Shown here: piece after piece, positions 11,347 through 24,025 of the stretch
Layout: each line of letters starts with the position of its first letter
How positions within the stretch are numbered: position 1 is the stretch's first letter
From: Saccharum officinarum
Lineage: Eukaryota; Streptophyta; Magnoliopsida; Poales; Poaceae
Assembly: GCA_020631735.1 (NCBI GenBank)
Contig: CM036162.1
Coordinates: 92,242,401 to 92,306,400, forward strand
DNA: 64,000 nt
Direction of reading: 5' to 3'
Position numbers and translations under genes: made by a program
The notes under the pieces: model-generated
Database searches by the model: none
The model's input: the letters and a program-made list of their open reading frames with translations, nothing else
Told to the model about the DNA's origin: nothing

Positions 11347-11440
11347 TGACTGCTGTAGCTGTCTACTTGTCTCTCGACCTGAACTTGGATATGTACTTTG
11401 TCGCCTCAACTATGAGGTTAGCTACTCCTGTCACCCCACC

Positions 11441-14400
11441 TCACTGAGCCTGAGGGTTTTGGCACTTGACATGTTGGAGTATCGGTTCCTTCACCTGCAG
11501 CATTTTCATGGAAAATTACAGCTCAGCATTCATGCTGTCATGCAGCAGTGATGTTGGGTATAAGATGAACATATTGATCTTGTAGGATTGAGTTATGTGT
11601 GACTTATGCTCATTTCAGAGAAGAAATGTTGAGTTTACCATGCTAGCCTTCCTGGATCGCTTGTCCTGGGTAGACTGCATCTCACTTCCACCAGTTAGAG
11701 ACCTTTTGATTCTCTTTCCAAGCACTCCACTCTCCAGGGAACAAACAGGTACAGCCGGCTGCAAGAAAGTTTCAGACAAGTACATTTAACACAATATTTG
11801 AGATCACCAAAAGACCCTAGGCTGTAACATTTCTAGACTACTGGGTGATCAGATTGTGTATATACCTCACGCACACTTGTGGGAGTCCTGCTTGGATCCT
11901 TACCCACTGCAGAAGCTTCTTGCCCGCTCTGCATGGACACATTCTGCTGCAGCTCTGGTAGCTCCCTAGTACGAGTAAGATCAGATCCGATTGAGTGGAA
12001 GCAACCCATCGTGGAGCCATCTCTCACTTCATGGTCTGTGAAAAGATAATTTGGATGGCGTCATGTCACTGAGGCAATGCCAATTCTGTTGTCAAAGTAA
12101 TGTGAAGATGCAGATTGCTGTTAACACTTACCTCTCAGAAGGTCTTTGTGCTCAGGCTCAGCATGCTCTGTATTGGTGTCAATGGCCTGCATAATGTAGC
12201 AGTATTTTAATTGACTTGTAGGGCAATGTAATGCCACAATGAGCAGTTAGATACTGCTAGCGATACGGCAATCTTATAGGTACATGGTATGTTACCATCT
12301 GTTCGCCTTCATTGGCTTGCAGTATCTTTTTTATGTCAAGGAGCCTTCTGTTGGTAGATTCAGAATGAATGACAGCTTTGCCTATACAGCATAGTAATAT
12401 GGTTAGTAAAAAAACAAAAATATTAATGGGTATCACTGTATCACATAGCACGGTAGAATCATTCCATTTTTCCAAGTGGTTTTAGATGATTGATATTGAT
12501 ATTGGAAGTTAGACAACATCAGGCATCCTGACTCATTATCTTCGACACATTAAGTTGTAAACTTGTAGTGCCAAAATCCCAGCTGAGATGCATAATTCTC
12601 AATGAGTTCCATAAACAAGTCTTAGTTTTAACTAAAACAACAGATTCCAACCTCAAGGAAACTTGTCCAGGAATTCTTCAAATAATGCAAGTGGTCGCCA
12701 TGCATATTGCAGTTATTTCAGGTTCAGTTGTCCCTTTGTAGAAAATGTGACTATGATTAAGAATAGTTTATTGTGAGTTAAATTACTTCAAACACAGCTC
12801 ACTGGACTGCTACTTCACCAATAAACAAACATAATAGATGAACCATTCAGTAAAATACTATAATTGTATAATGCATTCAGGACTTTCTGTGTACAGGTTC
12901 AATCAATTACCCAGTCTTCGGTTAGCTGAATTCTTTACATATCCATCTTGCACCATCTTGTCAATCAACTTTCGGACTATATTCTGGCTGGCTTCCCCAT
13001 CTAGCTTTCCTTGAAGTTTGGCTATTGTCACATAATCCATGGGAAGTGCATGATATAATGCCTGTAATATTATCTTATATCAGCAGGTGACATACGCAGA
13101 CAAAATCTAGGGGTCAAAGAAGGTTCACCTTCATATATAGCAGATCCCCATTGTTGTGTTTGGTTACTTCAGTTGATGGTACATCTGCCATGATGGTCTC
13201 CTTCTTTATATGCGGTGTTTTTGGATCAGTCTTCTGAAAACGTTCATATGTCTTGTTAGTGAAGGCAGTACGTTTTTTACAAATAAGAGAATAACATCAT
13301 AAGATATGGTAAACAAAAGCAGTCCATTAGGCTGACCTGGTTAACAGTATAACGATCTTTGCTTGCCCTGGATAGTACACCATCTTTAAGTAGCCTCTCC
13401 ATAATATCTGAAAAATCAATCATTAACTACTAATTTAAGACTTCCAACAGGAGCGAGGAAGGGCTGATTTTATTTCCTGCATTACCTTCAACCAATTCCT
13501 GCAAAATATTCAACAAAAGGTTGTCAAAAAAATAGGCCATACAACTCCGGTGTGCATTTCAAAATATGGGTTGGTTTACATGCGTTAGTGTACCGGGATA
13601 AGTCTGTCACTTGCTTCATATGGGACAATAGTTAATTACCGTTGCTATGTCAGGGAAGTTAGAAAGGACATCTGAAACATTAATTGCTCCGTTGTCTCTT
13701 AAGCATATCCAGTCCTTCACTTGGGAAGTTAGCTCTTCCTCATGAGCAGCATCTTGAGTATCATCTGCAAACATAGAAAGTCAGAGGAGCAGATGTGCAC
13801 GGACAATTATAATAATATATCAAATTCCCAATTACCCAAGACATACAAACACATTACTAAATTAACAAGATGTGTCTCTCTTATGCATTGCAAATGAAGC
13901 TACACAAACAAAACATACCTTCTGAAATAGTACCAGTGCCCTGACTTTTGCTTTTTCCATCTGTTAGAAAATGTGTATTAATAATTGCAGAAACAGCAAA
14001 TGCAAACATTGCTGAGGACATGCTTACCATTAGGAGCTATGACGTAATGATCCGCCTTTGATGGATGAACCTAACACAATCAAAGATAATGTCAAGCAAC
14101 ACTTCAGATAAAAGGAACATAATTTATATAGGTATAGAGTTAAGTATCTTTATGTTAGTAACACACTAGATTGCTAATTAATGCCACGGCACTAGTAATA
14201 TATCATAGCATTGATCTGTTTGTTCTTCACCTCAGTGTCAGAAAAGTCATCATCATGATCAGACTCATTATCCACAGTCATTCCATCATCTCCGCTGTTA
14301 ACATTGTCATCATCGCATGGATCAAGGACACTCTTGACCTTCACAGGAGAACAAACTGTTAGAAGCATCATCTTTAATTCAAAAATAAAGGTCGAAGGAC

Positions 14401-17400
14401 CTTCTGCCTCATTTCCCTTTACCTTCAAAGCTAACACAAGGTGCTTGCTATTGACATTGCCCACTTCCATCTTCAAGGGGTTCTTATTCCATATATTTAT
14501 GGCCTCATTATCAGCACAACACTTGAAGAAAGGAGGCTCATAATCCTCAGGCTGCCAGTATGGAAAAAAGAAGCTGGGTTGACTTCTACCAACAGATTCA
14601 AGAAGAACAAGAGAATTTATCTCCTCATTAATTGAGAGCAAAAGAACAAGGTTATCTGCTGTGGCAGACCCCAAGTATCGATATGGACATAAACAGAACA
14701 AAAGTTATACTCACTGTGACATCATCATAGTACAGCAGCTTCATTAGAATGGTTCGCTGAAGAACAGACCCCAGTTTCAGATCAGCGCAATATATTGCAA
14801 ATTCATAAACAAATTACAGGATGTCTGAAAATACCTCCTCTGGCATTGGGTCCAAGGTCCTCATAAGTGAAACCAGCGTTCTGATCATCTTACAAGCAGA
14901 GCTCCTGAAAGAAAACCATATGTCAGGATATGATCATCATATATTAAAATTGTCATTTTCCCACCCAACAGGCGCATTGGATAAAAAACATGAATACATT
15001 AATTGATCTACAGATGCACTACAGCCCCATTATGCAAGGATGATGACCTTCATTACTAGATTTCTGTAAGGCAAGTCAAGAAAACTAAGAGCAATATATG
15101 GCACCTTGTCTACATAAAAGTGAACTGAAAGGTATAATCTGTTCATGTTTTGATAGAACTGTGTACTTTTATCATAGCCAACAGATAGATAATTAACCCC
15201 ATATTGTTCAGCATGTTCTTACACAGCAAAACCATAATGTTGAATTGTTAACACTAGCTCGTTTACAAAGACTGCATGTTCATGCAAGAAAATTAACATC
15301 CAAGGTAAGAGAGTACCTCATCTGATCAGGAGTTACTTCTGAAGCATTTGAAGTGAATGTAGTAGTACCCTTTTTGCTCCCTGTACGGCTCATGTTCATC
15401 GCAACTTCCTCGGTACTGGTGTTGGGGTAGCTAAATGAGACTGTAGGGAAAGAACAACACATAAGAAGCCCCCAATCCAACCTGATATGCAATTCCACAG
15501 GGGGAAACTTACAGGTATACTCCTCAATCATCGGGCCTTCCTCCCTCTCACAGATACAAAAGAGGAGGGTCTTGAGATATTTCTTTTGCAAAGCATCATA
15601 GACACCTAAAAGTTTGATTCCATAAGTTGATCACACAAGAAAACAAGGACAATAGTGTCACATATGATACATACAACCTCTGTTCTTAAATAATATGTTG
15701 TAGAATACATAGAAGTAGAATTTTCCTCAAACATACTATGATATTATTAAATTTTGAAGACAATTTGTCCAAGTAAGTTAGATTTTTTTTTGAGAGATGT
15801 GCATATCACGTCGATGTCCAAAACAAACAAAATACAACAGACTTTTTTACAAGTAAATGAGATAGGTAGCAATTGTTAAGTAGTAGACAATGAATGAGCT
15901 CAGGACACGTTTCACCTTTCTCCATCCAATCAATCAGTCTCCTTGACTCAGCATCCATTGGCATCAGCTTCTTAATCTTCATCTCTGCAGCAATATAAGT
16001 GTTTTTGAGGTAAAATGACAGCAGCTCTTGATTTGGACATAGATACTATACTTGAAGTTATTGCCAATTCTTCTAACCTAGTGCTGGAACCGACTTATCA
16101 CTGAAGTACTTCTCATGGAATAGGCCTCTGATGTAGCTGATGTTGTATATGGCAATCCGGAGCAAATTCCTTGTCTGTTGGATAAAAGTAACATCATGTT
16201 ATCAGAAATATCTAAACAAAAAGCAGGCTATCTTATGATTTCGCCAAAAGAACACAACATAGATGAGTTGTCTTTCAACAGTGAAACACAAATTGAGGGG
16301 CAACCAACAAACTTTTTTTTTTTTATCACAAACAGACATGTATAGTATGATTGTATGAAACATTTTTCAAGAACATATGAAAGTGAAATAATGCCTGTAA
16401 TATAAATGGTGTTGCGATGATTCGAAGCATTATGCAACTGCAGCTAAAAGCATCACACATCCAGAATTCTATCCAAAATTATATCACATTCTGGAAACAT
16501 AATGGAAGCATTCCAAGCAAACTGCAACTGATTGCACATACAAAAAGGTATAGGATAACACAAACAAGAGTAATCTAATTGGAAGTAAACCACACAACTT
16601 TTTCAAGTAGATAATGCAGCAAAACTTCTATACCAAACCAAGCATTATTGAACACAGCTGTTATTCTTCATATGGTTTCCAGAACTCTGCTGTAATGCAT
16701 AGAAGAAATTGATATTACTAGAGCACACTAGGAAAGGCTTAACAAGCTCTTATGATTCCACAGCAGAGTATATTCTGATACAAGGCAGCAACCAGTTAGA
16801 AACTGTGCAAGAGTTTATGATCGCAAAAACTAATGCAGAAATATGTACTGTTTGTTACAAACCCAAAGTAGAAATCAAAATATGTACTGCCATGAACATG
16901 GACACTGATATTGTCGAACTAAAGATCAAATAAAAGCTGTGTTTCTGTTGAAGATATGTTAGGACATAAATATGTCACTATCCCACATGCAAACATAAGT
17001 AAGAAAGGAAATGGGTACTAGTAAAACCTGCTCCTCAATCCACAAAAAAATATCGTGATGGAGGGCTAAATTAATCAACACAACCTGAATGGGTATTAAA
17101 TTGATTGATAATTTTCTAGAGGCTCCTGGAGAAATAATTTGCAGCCATCAGAAGTACTAATTTCTCAGAAAAATGAAACGATGAGAAACAGTGTAAGCAC
17201 AAAAAAAAATGATAGGTATGTATATATGATGCATTGCAGACTGATGAGATCTAAACGCAAATTAACAGGTCCTTACTTCCCAACAACCAAGTTGAGAGGA
17301 TTTACTGGAATCAATGTTGAGAATCGCTGAAATCAACCAGAAAACTAGAAAACCAACACAACCTTCTTCTATTAGTTCAAGAGCTAGCATTCTAGCAATG

Positions 17401-18231
17401 TTCAAAATCGCAGAAATGAGACCGCAAACAAAGGAGAAGTTCCGCACTAGTTTTAGACCGAATCGACCGGGAACCTAGTAGAGGACCTTCCCCGGGGCGA
17501 CGCTTCTAAATCAGTGAAGGAATTCGAACAAGCAAGCAACAGGAAAAAAAAATACCTACCAAATACATGTGTACCAGCCATGAAATCCATCCGAACAGCC
17601 AAATTTATCCACACTTTCCAGAGTGTTTCGCGGAGAACTAGGGACGAAACGTAATTTGAGTTATCTAGAAGCTACTGAGCATGCTCCGAACCGACCAAAC
17701 TAGAACCATTGAAAGGAGAAACTAGCAGAGACCAGTGAGACCCCAAAACCCCACTGCTCGAGCATCAAGCGCGCTAGAATCCGCACACTCGAAACGGGTA
17801 AAACTGAGAAACAAAATCCACCAACAACCCGCAAATGCAAACCAACTTGATACGCGAGCATGTAAATGCTCGAATCGACCCCAATTTGATCGAACAAGCC
17901 CATGACGAGACCCTTGTGCAAACACGGGTCAGAAATCAGTCAAATCACACGGGAACATCTCGATCTAACAACAACGATTCGATCGGCGGGGAGCCGCCCG
18001 AAACCACTCGAATCGCACGGAATTGAAGTTGAGGCGGAGAAGGGCGAGGAGATGAGGAGAAGACTCACTAGAAGCAGCGAATCCTGCTCGGTGATCTCCG
18101 CCTCCTTCGTCTTCTGAGCCATCACCTGCATCGGAGCGGCACAACCACGATCAGGGCACACCCACCCACCTACAAGCGAAGGAGATGCGAAGCACGGTGT
18201 ATGTATGCTGAGAGACGAGAGAGCTCACCAT
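11441..18231 (-). CDS. ASY1: ASY1/PAIR2 meiotic HORMA-domain axis protein, 22 exons
   Basis: Complete gene. Exons in coding order: 18229-18231 (ATG only), 18069-18125, 16078-16174, 15916-15984, 15513-15605, 15317-15440, 14835-14904, 14715-14756, 14423-14551, 14231-14338, 14028-14070, 13919-13960, 13640-13764, 13486-13498 (13-bp microexon), 13337-13407, 13129-13233, 12911-13061, 12296-12381, 12132-12186, 11866-12035, 11639-11758, 11441-11494. They sum to 1827 bp, 608 aa, with every phase consistent. The HORMA domain spans about residues 12-225 ([40 protein letters not shown]). An acidic linker follows ([11 protein letters not shown]), then a central winged-helix/SWIRM-like region ([20 protein letters not shown]) and a basic C-terminal tail with TPTSVRE that should hold the closure motif. 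ASY1/PAIR2 coats meiotic chromosome axes and is needed for homologous pairing and crossover formation. No frameshift or stop interrupts it, so it looks functional. Confidence 0.95.
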
Positions 18232-18673
18232 TTTGCCGGGTCCGCGCTGCTTGCGCGGCGCGCGTGTGCGGGGGAAGAGGCAGTGGGGAGAGGAGGGTGG
18301 TAATGGTGTGGTGCGGGATTTGGGGGGTACTTATAAAGAGTGGGGTTGATGGCCGCAGGCCGCAGCCCCGCAGGCGTGGGGCAGAGCCGTGGACGAGAAG
18401 ACAAGAGAGGACGTCTTTTCGTTTGAAATTTTGAATTCTGGAAACACGCGTGGTTCAGACTTCAGAAGGTTTTATTTATCGTCTACTATGTGTGCAACAT
18501 TTTACATTGGACCCCCCTGCACTATTAAAATATTAAAAAGATTTTGTTAACTCATAATATTACCTGCCAATGCGTACTGGGATCCATCAATTCAACGTTT
18601 GTTAGTTCATTTTTTGAAAGTAATACGTTTGTTAGTTCATTGACAATTGCAATATTACATGTTCAATGTATAA
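18232..18673 (-). promoter_or_regulatory. ASY1 upstream/5' leader region
   Basis: Sequence upstream of the ATG-only first exon. It is GC-rich up to about 18400, with TTATAAG-like sequence near 18329-18336, then AT-rich. No clear regulatory site can be assigned. A Tourist-like MITE lies about 440 bp upstream of the start codon. Confidence 0.35.
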
Positions 18674-18903
18674 GGGGGTGTTTGGTTGGAGGAGTTAAAG
18701 TTTAACAAACACTGTAGCACTTTCGTCTTATTTGATAAAAAGTTTTCAATCTTAAACTAATTAGGCTTAATAGATTCGTCTCGTAAATTACTCTTAATCT
18801 ATGCCGACTGCATACAATTAATCTACATTTAGTACTCCATGCATTTGAGAGAACATTGATGTGATGGGAGTTAAACTTTAACTCATGCAAACCAAACAGG
18901 CCC
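18674..18903. mobile_element. Tourist-like MITE (TAA target duplication)
   Basis: 230-bp element with inverted ends GGGTGTTTGGTT...GAGTTAAAG (left) and GGGCCTGTTTGGTTTGC...GAGTTAAAG (right, reversed). TAA flanks both sides (18671-18673 and 18904-18906), the PIF/Harbinger target signature. It lies upstream of ASY1. Confidence 0.8.
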
Positions 18904-19104
18904 TAATATACCGTATAGTACTATACCTCCATCTCAAAGAATCTCATTCTAGTTTTGTTTTGACTCCTGAATCAAACTATTTTAATTCTGACATTTATTT
19001 GTTAAAAAATATTAATATTTATGATACCATATAATATGAATAGATTTATTACGAAATATATTTATATGGGAAACAATTTGATGGTATAGGTATTGCTAAT
19101 GCTA
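18904..19104. other. AT-rich interval, possible Stowaway remnant
   Basis: Phrases such as CTCCATCTCAAAGAATCTCATTC look like one end of a Stowaway-type element, but no matching second end was found. No gene is seen. Confidence 0.3.
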
Positions 19105-19690
19105 CAGTGAGGACGTCCGTATGCCTGGACGCTCTTTGATAGGCGTGCGGATCGGCCTAACAAGTCTGCTCCCTTCTACCAAATTAATGGGACGCTTTGA
19201 CGATTTCTTACAAAAACTAGACGTCCGTATGACTTTCTTTACCACCTCACGACGCTGCCTGCTCGCCGCGGCCGCCTCCACCGAGCCAGCAGCAGCCGTG
19301 AGGTGGTAAAGAAAGCCATGAGGCGGTGTCTGGCCTCCACCAACCCAGCAGCAGCCGCGCAGGTGCTCGGGCGCCGCGTGTGGCCAGGCGGCAGCTAGGA
19401 GTGGGGGTCATCGCTGGCCGGGCCCAGGCTAGTCCAGGCGCAGCTAGCCGCTGCTAGGCCGTGCCACCATCTTCAGCCATCGGCTGACCGGAACCGGCCG
19501 TTTCCCTCTCTGTTATGCGTCGCACGGAAGAAGAAGAAGAAGAAGAAGGGTAAAAAACGCATATTGCAAGCCTACGTTTTAAGTGTTTCAGAGATATGTT
19601 GCAGGTGTGTTTAGATGGATGTTGCAAAAGTATAAGTATGTTACAGTGGTTGTACACATACGTTGCAAAGCGTTTGTTCCCAATATTGAT
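19105..19690. mobile_element. GCAACAT-family element, partial
   Basis: Starts GTGAGGACGTCCGTATGCC, like the copy at 52.28 kb (GTGAGGACGTCTGTCC), and has the TGTTGCAGGTG/ATGTTGCAAAAG phrases near 19597-19670. A perfect 19-bp inverted repeat (19233-19251 with 19297-19315) could form a hairpin with a GC-rich loop. Its far end was not found. Confidence 0.4.
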
Positions 19691-20118
19691 ATTTTTTTTA
19701 TAAACTTGATTAAACATAATATATCTTGATTTTGGACAAAACCCAAACATCACTCTCCGCCGGAGGTAGTAACACGGAGTACCAACACATAACTGTTGAT
19801 TAATGTTACCTCGTTCCATTATTAAAAAAACACTGCAAAATCTCTTTTCATTATTAGCAAGGCTCATCGTCGTGAAATGTCTCCAGGCAGGTGCAAATAC
19901 GGAATCCGTGTCTTCTGTCCATATGTTTACCACGCCATTTGCATGCAAAAAATAAAGTGACGTGATTAGGGGACTTTAAGCCACGTAATTAGGGGATCGG
20001 TTGATTGGATCCGTCTGATCCGCAGGTGTGGGTCTGGTCAATATGAGCGGTGTGGAAGGCTCGAGTCAGACGTGTAGGTTGGATCGGGCTACAAAATAAA
20101 ATTATTCTGTAGCTAGCT

Positions 20119-20121
<3 letters not shown>

Positions 20122-20171
<50 letters not shown>
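20122..20171. repeat. (TA)n microsatellite
   Basis: About 24 uninterrupted TA units. The matching place in copy B (about 22716-22760) has a short TA run followed by (GA)n, so this tract has changed since the duplication. Confidence 0.9.
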
Positions 20172-20174
<3 letters not shown>

Positions 20175-20529
20175 GCAGTATCGGTGTCATTTGAAAGGCA
20201 TTTCAATTTTTCCTATGAAGTTTTCAAACTTTTCATTTGTTTTTAAAGTTATTCTTGAACCAGCATATAGTATGCAGTATCGGGCTCGGAAGCGTCCATT
20301 TTGCTCTTGGTTCGATCTTGTTATTCAAATTCAAAAAAGGTGCCCATTTTGCCCCTGGTTCGATCTTGCCATTCAGAAAAAGAAACGAAGACACCTTGGT
20401 CCTGTGCCTATGCATAGAATTGCTTCTCGTCTCAATGTCCTCGTGTTGAAGATGAGCAAAATAACATTTCGTACACCAAGGCTGACCCCTCTGACCCGTA
20501 GCCATGTGACAACTTCGAACAATTTGAAG

Positions 20530-20773
20530 GTAGTGTTTAGATCCCTTTAAACTTTCAAAAATTTTACAAGATTTCTCGTCACATCAAATCTTTAGACACA
20601 TGCATGGAGCATTAAATGTAGGTAAAAAAATAACTAATTGCACAGTTTGTCTGTAAATGTCGAGACGAATCTTTTGAGCCTAGTTAGTCCATGATTAGAT
20701 AAATTTTACCAAATAACAACGAAAAGTGCTACAGAAACTTTACACCAACTTTTACACCATCTAAACACTACCG
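20530..20773. mobile_element. Tourist-like MITE with a paralogous empty site
   Basis: Ends GGTAGTGTTTAGATCCC (left) and GGTAGTGTTTAGATGG (right, reversed). Copy B at about 23117 reads TTTGAAG-CCTCGG with nothing between, so it is the empty site. The inserted block is 247 bp, element plus a 3-bp duplication (AAG versus GAG). The interior (GGAGCATTAAATGTAGGT, AATAACTAATTGCACAG) matches MITEs at 46.8, 54.0, 54.9 and 56.2 kb. Confidence 0.88.
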
Positions 20774-20893
20774 GAGCCTCGGATCCTAACTTGTAGCACG
20801 TACTACTAAATTGGCTAGCTGATCACAGCGAAAAGCACGATCCTATGCCAGTGTGCGGGTAAAGATGTCAGGACCGATTCTCCCTCCTGCTGG

Positions 20894-22114
20894 TCAGTTG
20901 GCCAAGGTGCGGGGCGCGCAGCTGTCGACCGTGCACGCCAGGACGTCCTTGTAGTCCCTGGTGATGTTGAAGGCGTGGTGCGCGGCGCCGTCATCGCTGT
21001 GGATGAACTCCACCCGCAGCGACGAGTGGTCGGTCGCCGTGAGCTTCACGTAGCGGAAGCTCTTGTCCCGGGCCACGCTCCACTGCGGCCGCGGCCCCGC
21101 GGAGTAGTTCCGCAGCCTGGCGCCGCCCGTGCCGGCCACGACGTGGATGGTCATAGGCGGAGCTGGCCATACGGTAGGGTAGGGCAGCTGGCCTACCTAC
21201 CGCTGGCGAGAAGAATCTCCACCCCTCTCTTCACCGACTCCGCAGCCCCCAGGTTCGTTACGCAAACAAGCGATGCCGGCGGCGACGCGGTGCTGCTCGT
21301 CGCACGGAAGAATGCCGAGAACGTTGCTGCCTGCTGGGCTACAATATGACCCATGAACTCATCAACTCATGGTCCAACTTCCAGGCAGCAGACGTGGTGC
21401 CTTGTCAGATGGACGAGCGGCCGACCGCGAGCCCCCCTGTGCAGCGCCGGCGTATCCATCCCCGCCTCCCTAGTGCCCACTAGATGAGTGGAGCAGGACG
21501 ACGGACTCGCTCACGTCAGTGCTCACCAGCAACCTCAAACAAGGTAAGTTTCTGCCCCACCTAAAATTTTGGGCGAGCTCCGGCACTGTAGATGGTCCCG
21601 CCCATGGTGCCCGAGTAGCTGCCCTTGTCCTTCTTGCCGCCGTCCCCGTCCCCGTTCATGCATGTGTTCTCGTACACGGGGCAGGTGCGCTCGTAGTTGT
21701 GAACGTGGCCGTAGATGGCGAGGTCGACGCGGTGCTTCTGCCACAGCCCCTGCAGCGTCCGCCCCATGGGCTCCGAGAACTCGAGAAGGACCCCTCCGTG
21801 GCGTAGTAGTCGTTGGAAGAGTAGCCCAGCGGGCGGTGCGCCGCGAACACCAGCCACGGCTGGTGCTTCCGGTCCGCCGACGCGAAGCACCGGTCCAGTC
21901 CAGGAACACGTGCTGCTCCGACCCCGGCCGCCAGTCGTGCTCCGTGTCGCCGACGCAGAACCGGAACATGCCGTGGTCCGCCGCGTACCAGAACTTGCCC
22001 CGGTTCTCCGCCGGCACGTAGAAGTAGGTCTCCGCCGGCATCCCGCACTCGCCGTGGGAGTCGTTGCCGTTGTAGAAGCCCCCCGTGTCATGGTAAGTCC
22101 TCTCGTGGTTGCCG
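20894..22114 (-). pseudogene. Purple acid phosphatase last exon, duplicated and broken
   Basis: Copy of the final exon of the acid phosphatase gene at 23235-23997. It keeps the GNHE, GDTEHDW and GHVHNYER motifs. It is split by a 437-bp insertion at 21153-21589 and has an extra 8 bp near 21780 and an extra 5 bp near 21900 that destroy the frame. No upstream exons accompany it; its 5' side runs into sequence copied from the ASY1 3' flank. It cannot encode a working enzyme. Confidence 0.9.
21153..21589. mobile_element. hAT-like insertion in the acid phosphatase pseudogene
   Basis: 437-bp block absent from copy B. It is flanked by GGATGGTC (21145-21152) and AGATGGTC (21590-21597), an 8-bp duplication with one mismatch. 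Its ends, TAGGCGGAGCTGGC and (reversed) TACAGTGCCGGAGCTCGCC, are GGAGCT-containing inverted repeats of a type common in grass hAT elements. No transposase is present. Confidence 0.7.
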
Positions 22115-22144
22115 CTGCACGTACGGTGCAGAAATAAAAAAATA

Positions 22145-22394
22145 AGTGTAACAGTAGCAACATGAAAACAGAAAATAAGTGGAATATAAAATCCATAATC
22201 TATTGAATTATCATGCATTCAACAGAAGCTTCGTATGTCCAATTTCTGTGTCAATAAACATCTGTTTGATTTTGTAGAAGAGAGTGCTCATCACCAGATC
22301 AAAAAGAGCAACAGGTTAACAGATGTCTACAACTTTTACTACCTTGTGAAACGTTGGGACTGGAATCTACATCGCGCAACTCTCTACCTTGTGA
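22145..22394. repeat. Copied ASY1 3'-flank segment (filler between duplicates)
   Basis: Identical to 11023-11272. It is fused on its left to the end of copy A (GCAGAAATAAAAAA) and followed by TGGCCATCG and a second 20-odd-bp piece of itself (TCGCGCAACTCTCTACC), then copy B. No terminal repeats or target duplication bound it. Confidence 0.9.
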
Positions 22395-22446
22395 TGGCCA
22401 TCGTCGCGCAACTCTCTACCTTGTGAAACGTCTTCAGCGGGGTGCA

Positions 22447-22716
22447 GGCTCATCGTCGTGGAATGTCTCCAGGCAGGTGCAAATACGGAACCGTGTCTTC
22501 TGTCCATATGTTTACCACGCCATCTGCATGCAGAAATTAAAGTGACGTGATTAGGGGACTTTAAGCCACGTAATTAGGGGATCGGTTGATTGGATCCGTC
22601 TGAGCCGCAGGTGTGGGTCTGGTCAATATGAGCGGTGTGGAAGGCTCGAGTCAGACGTGTAGGTTGGATCTGGCTACAAAATAAAATTATTCTGTAACTA
22701 GCTACAGTGTATTAGT

Positions 22717-22759
<43 letters not shown>

Positions 22760-24025
22760 GTGAGTGAAAGGTGTCATTTGAAAGGCATTTCAATTTTTCC
22801 TATGAAGTTTTCAAACTTTTCATTTGTTTTTAAAGTTATTCTTGAACCAGCATATAGTATGCAGTATCGGGCTCGGAAGCGTCCATTTTGCTCTTGGTTC
22901 GATCTTGTTATTCAAATTCAAAAAAGGTGCCCATTTTGCCCCTGGTTCGATCTTGCCATTCAGAAAAAGAAACGAAGACACCTTGGTCCTGTGCCTATGC
23001 ATAGAATTGCTTCTCGTCTCAATGTCCTCGTGTTGAAGATGAGCAAAATAACATTTCGTACACCAAGGCTGACCCCTCTGACCCCGTAGCCATGTGACAA
23101 CTTCGAACAATTTGAAGCCTCGGATCCTAACTTGTAGCACGTACTACTAAATTGGCTAGCTGATCACAGCGAAAAGCACGATCCTATGCCAGTGTGCCGG
23201 TAAAGATGTCAGGACCGATTCTCCCTCCTGCTGGTCAGTTGGCCAAGGTGTGGGGCGCGCAGCTGTCGACCGTGCACGCCAGGACGTCCTTGTAGTCCCT
23301 GGTGATGTTGAAGGCGTCGTGCGCGGCGCCGTCGTCGCTGTGGATGAACTCCACCCGCAGCGACGAGTGGTCGGTCGCCGTGAGCTTCACGTAGCCGAAG
23401 CTCTTGTCCCGGGCCACGCTCCACTGCGGCCGCGGCCCCGCGGAGTAGTTCCGCAGCCTGGCTCCGCCCGTGCCGGCCACGACGTGGATGGTCCCGCCCA
23501 TGGTGCCCGAGTAGCTGCCCTTGTCCTTCTTGCCGCCGTCCCCGTCCCCGTCCATGCATGTGTTCTCGTACACGGGGCAGGTGCGCTCGTAGTTGTGAAC
23601 GTGGCCGTAGATGGCAAGGTCGACGCGGTGCTTCTGCCACAGGCCCTGCAGCGTCCGCCCCATGGGCTCCGAGAAGGACCCCTCCGTGGCGTAGTAGTCG
23701 TTGGAAGAGTAGCCCAGCGGGCGGTGCGCCGCGAACACCAGCCACGGCTGGTGCTTCCGGTCCGCCGACGCGAAGCACCGGTCCAGGAACGCGTGCTGCT
23801 CCGACCCCGGCCGCCAGTCGTGCTCCGTGTCGCCGACGCAGAACCGGAACATGCCGTGGTCCGCCGCGTACCAGAACTTGCCCCGGTTCTCCGCCGGCAC
23901 GTAGAAGTAGGTCTCCGCCGGCACCCCGCACTCGCCGTGGGAGTCGTTGCCGTTGTAGAAGCCCCCCGTGTCATGGTAAGTCCTCTCGTGGTTGCCGCTG
24001 CACGTACGGTGCAGAAATAAAAAAA
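22447..24025. repeat. Segmental duplication, copy B (carries the gene's own last exon)
   Basis: Partner of 19861-22142. This copy holds the last exon of the acid phosphatase gene in frame and retains the empty sites for the MITE and the hAT-like element found in copy A. Confidence 0.9.

Larger units (their letters stand above)
10127..11440. other. Shared 3' region of PPR (plus) and ASY1 (minus)
   Basis: Convergent gene ends meet here. It contains the 102-bp Stowaway-like MITE, the source of a 250-bp segment copied to 22.1 kb, and a 45-bp tandem repeat. The part next to 11440 is the presumed ASY1 3' UTR. No further gene is seen. Confidence 0.5.
19861..22142. repeat. Segmental duplication, copy A
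   Basis: Co-linear with copy B (22447-24025). It begins GGCTCATCGTCGTG and ends GCAGAAATAAAAAA. The 703-bp length difference is explained by a 247-bp MITE insertion, a 445-bp hAT-like insertion with its target duplication, and 8-bp plus 5-bp insertions, together with microsatellite length. Copy A carries a broken partial acid phosphatase exon. Confidence 0.9.

Noticed and set aside
23250..24020. 256-codon plus-strand ORF
   Set aside because: Antisense of the acid phosphatase last exon, which has the catalytic motifs on the minus strand.
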